DNA from: Candidatus Gribaldobacteria bacterium
GTDB lineage: Bacteria; Patescibacteriota; Minisyncoccia; Minisyncoccales; CG1-02-41-26
Length of the DNA stretch: 6,148 nucleotides
Assembly (NCBI GenBank): GCA_026396775.1
Contig: JAPLWD010000002.1
Span: 4,305-10,452, forward strand
Direction of reading: 5' to 3'
Both the position numbers and the translations under genes were made by a program. This document shows, one piece after another, positions 1 to 5,138 of the stretch. Every line of letters begins with the position of its first letter. Position 1 is the first letter of the stretch. The notes under the pieces were generated by a model. That model was not told where the DNA came from. It was given only the letters and a program-made list of their open reading frames with translations, and searched no databases.

Positions 1-789
1 AATTCTTTTATCAGCAATCTGGGTTGAAAAACGCCCATCTTGAGGGAATCTAGTTTCATCTATTTTTAAATTACTTAAAATTTTTATCCTCGCTACTATA
101 GCTGAATGAATTCTTAAAGGCAAAACTAAAGATGGATATAAAACTCCATCTAGCCTAAACCTCACCTTGGTGTTCTCTCGGCCTGGCTCAATGTGAATAT
201 CAGAAGCTCCGCCTTCAACGGCTTGACGCAACATCACGGCCACCATTTTAATTGTTGGAGCATCTTCAACTAATCTTTCTAGCTTCCTTTTACCGCCCTC
301 ATCCGGATTGCCTGATGCATCCTCTAGACCCGCTAAAACATTTTCTACTTCTCTAGCCGTAGCTTCGTACTTATTAAGATATTTCTGGAATGTTGTTGGG
401 CTAATCAAAAAGACAATCGGAGAAAACTTATTCTGTCTGGCTAGAAACTTTAGGGCTTCTTGGGCTTGGATATTCTCGGGATAGATCATACCAACCTCTA
501 AAATCCTTTTCTCCCGATCTGCACTTAAGGGAACCATTCTATAAAACTCAGCTGATTCTTGAGGGATTAAAGCCAAAAGATCAACTGAAACTTCTTCGGC
601 TATCTCTTCTTTTAAAACAAAACTCAAAGCCTCGCTTTTTAACTTAAAAAGATCAGCTTCGGGAATGATCTTTTTATCAATTAAAATTTCTTCTAACGAC
701 TGACTAGTTTTAACCGCTTCATCCTCCAATTCAGATAGTTGCTTAGCTAGAATTATTTTCTTTTTTAGTAAAACTTGTCTTAAATCCAT
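1..789 (-). CDS. pilB: Type IV pilus extension ATPase PilB (GspE/PulE family), N-terminal 263 residues, cut by left edge
   Basis: This open frame reads from an ATG at 787-789 to base 1 without a stop. Only the first 263 residues are in the window; the family usually has about 550-600. Residues 1-145 look like a PilB/GspE N-terminal domain (MshEN/GSPII_E_N type): a helical SLEEILIDKKIIPEADLFKL stretch at 31-50, then LLALIPQESAEFY at 71-83 and GMIYPENIQAQEALKFL at 100-116. The Arg and Gly typical of c-di-GMP-binding MshEN motifs are not obvious, so nucleotide sensing is doubtful. The secretion-ATPase core begins at about 168, with ASDIHIEP at 195-202, RFRLDGVL at 210-217 and QDGRF at 250-254, all hallmarks of the N2 domain. 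Walker A, Asp box, Walker B and the zinc-binding Cys cluster would lie off the edge. In the family, the cytoplasmic hexamer hydrolyses ATP to drive pilin polymerisation. It is last in the visible pilM-pilN-pilO-PKD-pilB order, 25 nt after the PKD gene. No in-frame conventional start lies between the ATG and the upstream stop at 811-813. A paralogous GspE is possible, but the pilMNO context favours PilB. Confidence 0.93.
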   Translation of the reverse strand, partial: MDLRQVLLKKKIILAKQLSELEDEAVKTSQSLEEILIDKKIIPEADLFKLKSEALSFVLKEEIAEEVSVDLLALIPQESAEFYRMVPLSADREKRILEVGMIYPENIQAQEALKFLARQNKFSPIVFLISPTTFQKYLNKYEATAREVENVLAGLEDASGNPDEGGKRKLERLVEDAPTIKMVAVMLRQAVEGGASDIHIEPGRENTKVRFRLDGVLYPSLVLPLRIHSAIVARIKILSNLKIDETRFPQDGRFSTQIADKRI

Positions 790-806
790 ATTGGAATTTA
801 TAATCG

Positions 807-812
807 CCTCTT
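807..812 (-). promoter_or_regulatory. Possible Shine-Dalgarno AAGAGG for pilB, unusually far upstream
   Basis: On the minus strand AAGAGG lies in the 25-nt spacer between the PKD gene and pilB. It is the best SD-like match in the pil cluster, but 17 nt separate it from the ATG, against the usual 5-10. It may be weak or accidental. Confidence 0.35.
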
Positions 813-814
813 AT

Positions 815-1699
815 TTAATACGGCAAGAATGGATCCTCACGGCCAATATCTTCTTTTTTAGGGAAAGCAATCGATTCAAATTTAGTTAAAGCTTGCAAAC
901 CCAATAAAGAACTCACCACACAAGAGTCTTTTCGACCCTCTCCATCGATAACCGTAACCCTAGGAATAAAAAATCCGGATTTTTTATACATATAAGTGGG
1001 ATTTATTTGAGAGCTAACCGAGCCATCCCCGAATTCCCACAGGTACTGCGTTTTTTTATCAACATTTTCGGCTGTGACCGAAAAAATAAAACTAGAATCC
1101 TTTTGAGTTGTACCCTCTTTGGCGCTTACATCACAAGAAACAATTTTAATAGGCAAATTAAAAGTATCCGCCACCACCATAGTCGAATCTTCCCCGTTTT
1201 TAGTTTCAGTAACTTCTTGGCCATTATTATAGTAGCTAATTTGACCCTCTACTTTAACCTTGGGATAATAGATGCCTTTTGTTTTTAAGAAACAAATATT
1301 CTCCAGCTTAAATTCTTTGGAAGAAATTTTTTCGCTAACCTTATCTCCCTTTGGAAACTCAAAAATACCATCACCATCACAATCAAAAGAATAAGTAAAT
1401 TGACCTTGAACGGCACTAATTATTTTAGCTGTTAAAGAAATAGTGGTTGAAGGCGAAGTAGTGGCTGGATCAGCCTCTAATGTAACCTTAATTTCTGGCA
1501 AGGTAATTTTTAAGGGCACCCTTAAAGCTTCCCAATTAATTTCTATTTTGGGTAGAGGTTGAGAGATTTTTTCAACAACAGGCATTGAAAAAGCTCCTGC
1601 CTCAAAAAATATCTTATTAATTAAAATCAAAACAAAAATAAGCCCCAATAAAATTAAGAAATAATTAAAAACTTTTTTTTCAGTTGGCTTAAAAGACAT
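815..1699 (-). CDS. Membrane-anchored protein with two PKD-like domains, in the pilP position of the pilus operon
   Basis: The 294-residue protein has a short basic N-terminus (FKPTEKK) and one hydrophobic segment at about 11-28. The rest is probably extracytoplasmic. A Pro-rich linker (40-75) leads to a first PKD-like beta-sandwich at about 72-175, with FDCDGDGIFEF at 105-115. A second, more typical PKD domain at about 186-262 has YLWEFGDG at 219-226 and SGFFIPRVTVIDGEG at 241-255. Cysteines fall as one pair per domain (107/136 and 189/260), suggesting disulphides outside the membrane. The C-terminus ends IGREDPFLPY, resembling the G-R-x-(D/N)-P-F-x-P motif I associate with PilP-type proteins; this resemblance is from memory. 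PKD domains usually mediate protein-protein or glycan contacts at the surface. The gene starts 3 nt after the pilO stop, without a clear SD, so coupling to pilO is likely. Its function is inferred from context: a PilP substitute, a wall-spanning stabiliser or an adhesin. Domain assignment is firm, the role is not. Confidence 0.85.
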   Translation of the reverse strand: MSFKPTEKKVFNYFLILLGLIFVLILINKIFFEAGAFSMPVVEKISQPLPKIEINWEALRVPLKITLPEIKVTLEADPATTSPSTTISLTAKIISAVQGQFTYSFDCDGDGIFEFPKGDKVSEKISSKEFKLENICFLKTKGIYYPKVKVEGQISYYNNGQEVTETKNGEDSTMVVADTFNLPIKIVSCDVSAKEGTTQKDSSFIFSVTAENVDKKTQYLWEFGDGSVSSQINPTYMYKKSGFFIPRVTVIDGEGRKDSCVVSSLLGLQALTKFESIAFPKKEDIGREDPFLPY

Positions 1700-1702
1700 A
1701 AT

Positions 1703-2227
1703 TTAATACGAATAAGTTTTAATCAAAAAACTAAAATCAACTAGGTTAGTTGATCCAGCATCAAGCGTAAAAGAAAGCTGTTTAACCTCAAAAACTCGAG
1801 AAGACTTTTCTAGAGCGGTTAAAAAACTCAACAAAGAAGCAACCGGGCCACTGGCCATCAAACTAATTGAAGCTAGCTTAATCTTAGACTCTGCCATTAA
1901 ATCCCCTTCTGGGCTAATCTCAACTGACCCTAATAATAGACCATTATCCGAGGTAACCTTTTGGAAATAAGCCAAAAGGTCAGGCATAAAAATTTCCGTA
2001 GGTAAAGCTGAATCAATTCTGTCTAAAACTGGTTTATAATCATGTAAAGAGTTCTGCACAACAAGCAAGGATTCATAGAAATCCTTCTTTTCCTTAATAT
2101 CCTCCTCTAGGTTTTTAACTTGCTGAGTTGAAACTAAAAAACTTTTATACTCTGGTATAATTAAATAGATAATTACTAAAAATGCTAGAAAAATTAAAGT
2201 TGGCACGATGAAAAGCCTTTTTTCCAT
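1703..2227 (-). CDS. pilO: Type IV pilus inner-membrane alignment protein PilO
   Basis: The 174-residue protein has classic PilO architecture. A short cytoplasmic tip (MEKR) precedes a membrane helix at about 5-24. A charged, probably coiled-coil stretch covers about 34-62 (QQVKNLEEDIKEKKDFYESL). A ferredoxin-like domain follows from about 70 to 174, with the family's ALP signature at 74-76 and the helix MPDLLAYFQKVTSDNGLLLG at 81-100. Known PilO proteins pair with PilN across the inner membrane, linking the cytoplasmic PilM ring to the periplasmic parts and transmitting motor state. Length is slightly below the usual 190-210 residues, fitting a minimal version. The ATG at 2225-2227 lies 39 nt after the pilN stop; no SD is visible, only an A-run directly before the ATG. 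Sequence divergence in this family is high, so the call rests on architecture, the ALP region and position between pilN and the PKD gene. Confidence 0.85.
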   Translation of the reverse strand: MEKRLFIVPTLIFLAFLVIIYLIIPEYKSFLVSTQQVKNLEEDIKEKKDFYESLLVVQNSLHDYKPVLDRIDSALPTEIFMPDLLAYFQKVTSDNGLLLGSVEISPEGDLMAESKIKLASISLMASGPVASLLSFLTALEKSSRVFEVKQLSFTLDAGSTNLVDFSFLIKTYSY

Positions 2228-2266
2228 TTTTTTGAATACTTAATTCAGCAAAGGACTAATTAGATT

Positions 2267-2851
2267 TTACCGAACCGATGATTTTAAAACTGTGTCAGCC
2301 AATCCCATCGTAATACCAAAAGAAACCCCTTTTTCGCTTAAAGCAATCTCGCTGACATTTAAAGATAAAATTAGGGGATTACTTCTTAGGCTTAGAAGTT
2401 GTTCGCCCAAGGTTTTAAAGCTATCTGTTGTGGCCGAAAGAAAGAGTGTTGTAATGTTGTTTTCTGTGCCCAAATTAACACTCTCAAATTTTACTCTTTT
2501 ATGACAAATGGTTTTCAAAAAATCAAAAATTTGCGAGCTAGATTTGTGCTTAGTCCAAAGGGCGGAAAAATCACTAATTTTTTCAGCCGTAGCCGTAATG
2601 CTGTTTTTTAAATCAAAGTTACTCTGGCTGTCTAATCCTGCTAATGTGTTTTGCAATTCTATTTTTTTATGACTCCAAGTTGGGTTTAGAAAATAGGTTA
2701 AAAATAAAAAAACACCAGCACAAAAAATCAATAAAATCCCTGAAGCAAAAACTAAAAAATTAACCTTAAAAGAAGGACGAGCTTTAGATTTAGGAATAAT
2801 TCTAATAATAGAATCATTAATCATATTTTTAAAAAAATTAGGTTTCTGCAC
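2267..2851 (-). CDS. pilN: Type IV pilus assembly protein PilN; start uncertain (GTG 2851 or ATG 2824)
   Basis: The frame gives 194 residues from the GTG at 2849-2851, or 185 from the ATG at 2822-2824. Numbered from the GTG, a cytoplasmic tail (about 1-30) precedes a membrane helix at about 31-53. A helical, partly coiled stretch follows (60-110), then an alpha/beta domain (about 108-190) like the PilN/GspL periplasmic fold. Known PilN tails carry an I-N-L-(I/L)-P motif that docks in a PilM groove; here SIIRIIPK at 14-21 is the likely degenerate equivalent. From the ATG, that motif falls close to the N-terminus (MINDSIIRIIPK), as is usual, which favours the ATG. The GTG would overlap the pilM stop by 14 nt with only a weak AGGG-like sequence 12 nt upstream; the ATG leaves 13 nt after pilM and has no SD. 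The outer bound is reported. Sequence identity alone is weak; the call leans on membrane topology and position between pilM and pilO. Confidence 0.83.
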   Translation of the reverse strand: MQKPNFFKNMINDSIIRIIPKSKARPSFKVNFLVFASGILLIFCAGVFLFLTYFLNPTWSHKKIELQNTLAGLDSQSNFDLKNSITATAEKISDFSALWTKHKSSSQIFDFLKTICHKRVKFESVNLGTENNITTLFLSATTDSFKTLGEQLLSLRSNPLILSLNVSEIALSEKGVSFGITMGLADTVLKSSVR

Positions 2852-3902
2852 CCATTAAGCTAACCCCTACTGCTACCGAAAAAGACGGCCCTATTTGCTT
2901 CAATCTATTTTGTAGAATTAATGGAGCTTGCACGGATTCAAATGGATCGGCAATAAAAACATTCCTCTTGAGCTCCCTAGCTAGATAGTCTTTAAGCCCT
3001 AAGAGAGTCGCTGTGCCTCCTGAAATAATAACATCTTCAATTTTATTATTTTGATCTTGCTGAAAACCCTGGCAAATTTTTTCTATTTCCGTAGAGATTT
3101 CGTTCACTTTGGCTGATAAAATCTTAAAAATTTCGGGTTTTTGAGGATCAAGCCCATATTGTTTCTTAAGATCCTCTGCAACCTGAAAGTCTACTTTTAA
3201 AATTGAAATTAGCTCCTTACTTAATCCACTGCCTGAAATATCAAAGCTATGACTAGCTAGCAGATTACGATTTTTAACCAAGCTAATTGTTGTACTCTGC
3301 CATCCAAAATCAACCAAACAAGTAGGTTGAGAAAATTTTGCTGGGTCAACTACCGCTCTAATTAAACCAAAAACTTCAGCCTCTAACCCCCTAACATTAA
3401 AACCACACATTTCGGCCAAGCTCTGATAACTAAAAAGTACTTTTTTAGGGACAGCTACTAATAAAACTTTCAATTTCGTTGCTGGCAACTTATTATCTTT
3501 TTCTATAATCTGCCAATCAAAATTCACTTCTGAAATTGGGACTGGGATATGATGACGCGCCTCAAATTCAACGGCTTTAGGCACCTCTGACTCGCTCATA
3601 GGTGGCAAAGTAAAAGTAGTAAAGAATGTCGAGAAATCTGGGATAGAAAAAGCCACTCTTTTTTGCTTAATATCAAAACGTTTCAGTAACCCTTTTAAAA
3701 CAGTGGCCGCTTGTTCAATTAGTAAAAAACCATCTTCAGAATGAAAGGCTTTAAAATTATTACCCTTTTGAGGCAACTGGAATTCTAAATAATTTTCAAG
3801 CTTTTTTTTCTTGCCACTTATAGAAACTTCTACAATTTTAATTGAAGAAACTCCGATATCAATACCTAAAGAAGTTTTATTAAAAATGCTAAGGGCTGAC
3901 AT
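2838..3902 (-). CDS. pilM: Type IV pilus assembly ATPase-like protein PilM (actin/FtsA fold)
   Basis: This complete 354-residue protein matches the usual PilM length. The first phosphate motif is LGIDIGVSSIKIVEVS at 12-27. The inserted 1C-like subdomain lies at about 85-170, with the hallmark EFEARHHIPVPISEVNFDWQ at 112-131. GLEAEVFGLIRAV follows at 172-184. The second phosphate motif is CLVDFGWQSTTISLV at 195-209; W201 is a slightly unusual residue in this loop. The adenosine-binding motif is VIISGGTATLLGLKDYL at 291-307. In known systems PilM binds ATP and forms a cytoplasmic ring around PilB and PilC, binding PilN's N-terminal tail to connect motor and membrane platform. It is the first gene of the visible cluster. 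The ATG at 3900-3902 is the only plausible start: the next Met is residue 102, past the phosphate motif. There is no SD, and a TATAAT box ends only 4 nt upstream, so the mRNA may be leaderless. Confidence 0.96.
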   Translation of the reverse strand: MSALSIFNKTSLGIDIGVSSIKIVEVSISGKKKKLENYLEFQLPQKGNNFKAFHSEDGFLLIEQAATVLKGLLKRFDIKQKRVAFSIPDFSTFFTTFTLPPMSESEVPKAVEFEARHHIPVPISEVNFDWQIIEKDNKLPATKLKVLLVAVPKKVLFSYQSLAEMCGFNVRGLEAEVFGLIRAVVDPAKFSQPTCLVDFGWQSTTISLVKNRNLLASHSFDISGSGLSKELISILKVDFQVAEDLKKQYGLDPQKPEIFKILSAKVNEISTEIEKICQGFQQDQNNKIEDVIISGGTATLLGLKDYLARELKRNVFIADPFESVQAPLILQNRLKQIGPSFSVAVGVSLMGAET

Positions 3903-3906
3903 AATA

Positions 3907-3915
3907 ATTATAACA
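3907..3915 (-). promoter_or_regulatory. Extended -10 promoter element (TGTTATAAT) for the pilM cluster, probably leaderless
   Basis: The minus strand reads TGT followed by a perfect TATAAT (3912-3907), an extended -10 box of the TGnTATAAT type. The hexamer ends 4 nt before the pilM ATG, so transcription would begin at or next to the A of the start codon. No convincing -35 appears 16-18 nt upstream (GTTTTT at 3935-3930 for a 17-nt spacer), which extended -10 promoters tolerate. A weaker alternative, TATCTT at 3929-3924, would give a leader of about 15 nt. This is a sequence match only. Confidence 0.55.
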
Positions 3916-3939
3916 CTTTCTTAAAGATAAAAAACTGTG

Positions 3940-3945
3940 TACAAT
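3940..3945 (+). promoter_or_regulatory. Possible -10 box (TACAAT) for comF
   Basis: TACAAT differs from TATAAT by one base and ends 8 nt before the comF ATG at 3954. The expected start of transcription is near 3952, leaving a leader of 0-2 nt. No SD precedes comF, which fits. The -35 region is poor (TTCTTA at 3918-3923 with a 16-nt spacer). The box lies in the stretch where the opposing pilM promoter would place its upstream contacts. Confidence 0.4.
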
Positions 3946-3953
3946 TTGGTTAA

Positions 3954-4688
3954 ATGAATTTTCTTGAACTAAAAGAAAAAATAATCCAAATAATCTTTCC
4001 AACTTATTGTTTGAGTTGTCAAAGAGAAGGGCAAATACTCTGCGATGATTGTTTTAGCTTACTTGAAATTAATCCTTGGCAGTATTGCCCATTCTGCTCA
4101 AATCCACAAAAGGTAATAGACAACGGCAAATGTTCTCGACATCAAAATTTTTATCTAGATGGACTTTTCTCGGCTGTTGCTTACCAAGATCAAAGAATTA
4201 AAAAAATAATTCAGGCTTTTAAATATGGACCTTATCTAAAAAACCTAGACACACAACTTATTAAAATTATCATAGCACATTTTATGCTTAGCGAAAACAA
4301 AATACTTATCCACAGTCAAAACCAAAGTTGCTTTATATCCGTACCTATTTTTAAAAGCAAAATGAAAAAACGCGGGTATAATCAGTCTCATTTAATAGCT
4401 AATGGATTAAGCCAACATTTTAAGATTCCCTTAGTGGAAAAAGCACTTATTAGAGTTAAAAATACCAGTTCCCAAGTAAAGTTGAGTCGTGACGAAAGAA
4501 AAATAAATATCAAAGAAGCTTTTTCTATCACCAACGCAGAGCCAATTAAAAATAAAACCATCTTCTTAGTGGATGACGTTTTCACTACCGGAGCCACCCT
4601 GGAAGAATGTGCTAAAACTTTAAAAAAAACAGGAGCTAAAAAAGTTTATGGAATTGTAGTAGCCAGAGAGGGTCTCAACCAAAACTGA
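3954..4688 (+). CDS. comF: ComF family protein: double zinc ribbon plus phosphoribosyltransferase domain
   Basis: The 244-residue protein matches the usual ComF/GntX length. The N-terminus has two zinc-ligand sets: C19, C22, C30 and C33, then C45, C48, C60 and H63 (CxxC...CxxC, then CPFC...CSRH). The middle carries AYQDQRIKKIIQAFKYG at 76-92 and VPIFKSKMKKRGYNQS at 130-145, both family signatures. The PRPP-binding loop FLVDDVFTTGAT at 204-215 has both acidic residues (D207, D208) and the TTGAT turn, so the type I phosphoribosyltransferase fold looks intact. In naturally competent bacteria ComF is a cytosolic protein needed for transformation, thought to act after DNA entry; its substrate is not settled. 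It is read divergently from the pilus cluster across 51 bp, implying that the T4P takes part in DNA uptake. The ATG at 3954 puts the first CxxC at residue 19, as is usual. No SD is present. The TGA stop follows VVAREGLNQN, a normal ComF end, so TGA acts as a stop here. Confidence 0.95.
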   Translation: MNFLELKEKIIQIIFPTYCLSCQREGQILCDDCFSLLEINPWQYCPFCSNPQKVIDNGKCSRHQNFYLDGLFSAVAYQDQRIKKIIQAFKYGPYLKNLDTQLIKIIIAHFMLSENKILIHSQNQSCFISVPIFKSKMKKRGYNQSHLIANGLSQHFKIPLVEKALIRVKNTSSQVKLSRDERKINIKEAFSITNAEPIKNKTIFLVDDVFTTGATLEECAKTLKKTGAKKVYGIVVAREGLNQN

Positions 4689-4710
4689 AGTCTTAAGCAT
4701 CGCCATTTTT

Positions 4711-4740
4711 GTCATTCTGAGCCAGCAGGCGAAGAATCTC
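4711..4740. repeat. Intergenic hairpin repeat of the CATTCTGAG...GAAGAATC type, between convergent genes
   Basis: The spacer holds an imperfect inverted repeat. ATTCT (4714-4718) pairs with AGAAT (4733-4737), GCC (4721-4723) pairs with GGC (4728-4730), and the loop is AGCA (4724-4727). Between the two stem parts, GA (4719-4720) faces GA (4731-4732), a tandem G-A mismatch that can form sheared pairs in RNA. From memory, units close to GTCATTCTGAGC...GAAGAATCT are high-copy intergenic repeats in many unrelated bacterial genomes; only one copy is in this window. It sits almost exactly midway, 25 nt from the comF stop and 26 nt from the stop of the small gene opposite. No T-run follows on either strand, so it is not a standard intrinsic terminator, though it could protect 3' ends. 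Confidence 0.7.
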
Positions 4741-4763
4741 GGAGTCTATTACAAGTTAGAACA

Positions 4764-5135
4764 CTAAGCAGATTTATCAAAAGCTTTATAAAACTTGATG
4801 AGTTCCTCTACTTTTGATCGTTCATGATAACTTTTCGCTTTTTGTCGTTTTTTCTCCAATTCGTCTAATTTCTTTTTGTAGTTAGATTTGTAAATTCCTC
4901 CTTTCTCGCCAAAAATTTCTAACATCATCTCTTTTCTATGTTCAACATCAATGGGGTTATAAATGCCCTCAACTTTAGACGACATTCTCTCTGCCCTATT
5001 TTTTAAATTATCAATTGTTTTATAATTCGAATGTTCCCAAAAATCCTGCGGAGTTTCTTTGCCCGGCTTAACTTCCTTAGACTTATCTTTTTGAGGAGGA
5101 ATCAACGCTTCGAAAATAATATTCAAAATCCCCAT
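4764..5135 (-). CDS. Small charged hypothetical protein, 123 residues, translationally coupled to ileS
   Basis: I do not recognise this protein. It starts with a short hydrophobic or amphipathic stretch (MGILNIIFEALIPP, 1-14), which could be a membrane-surface helix but is short for a spanning helix or signal peptide. A Lys-rich linker (16-30) follows, then a region rich in Trp/Tyr/Asn (DFWEHSNYKTIDNLKNRAERM, about 31-51, split by hydrophilic residues). The C-terminal half (63-120) is strongly charged and probably helical, with a coiled-coil-like KKKLDELEKKRQKAKSYHER at 87-106. There are no cysteines and no catalytic signature. It appears to be a real gene: it follows the ileS stop by 3 nt in the same direction, has an SD-like AAGG 8 nt before its ATG (5133-5135), and stops with TAG at 4764-4766. 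The operon position suggests co-expression with IleRS, but no functional link should be read from that. A nucleic-acid-binding or scaffold role would be a guess. Confidence 0.75.
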   Translation of the reverse strand: MGILNIIFEALIPPQKDKSKEVKPGKETPQDFWEHSNYKTIDNLKNRAERMSSKVEGIYNPIDVEHRKEMMLEIFGEKGGIYKSNYKKKLDELEKKRQKAKSYHERSKVEELIKFYKAFDKSA

Positions 5136-5138
5136 AAA

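Noticed and set aside
1007..1288. Plus-strand 93-codon open frame
   Set aside because: It is antisense to the PKD gene, which has clear domains. The frame is Phe/Ile/Asn-rich with no family signature, and no promoter or SD precedes it.
2292..2611. Two overlapping plus-strand open frames of 70 codons
   Set aside because: Both are antisense to pilN, overlap each other in different frames and show no recognisable protein features.
3938..3943. TTGTAC/TGTACA as the pilM -35 box or an operator palindrome
   Set aside because: As a -35 it would lie about 26 nt from TATAAT, too far. As an operator, a 6-bp palindrome alone is expected by chance.
4388..4597. Minus-strand 69-codon open frame
   Set aside because: It lies opposite the conserved PRPP-binding part of comF and is a shadow of that coding sequence.
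4686..4688. TGA recoding (genetic code 25) reading through the comF end
   Set aside because: ComF proteins normally end just after VVARE, and read-through would run into the repeat and the antisense of the next gene. TAA and TAG ends elsewhere need no recoding.
4711..4740. Standard intrinsic terminator
   Set aside because: The hairpin is followed by no T-run on either strand and its stem is interrupted by two mismatches.
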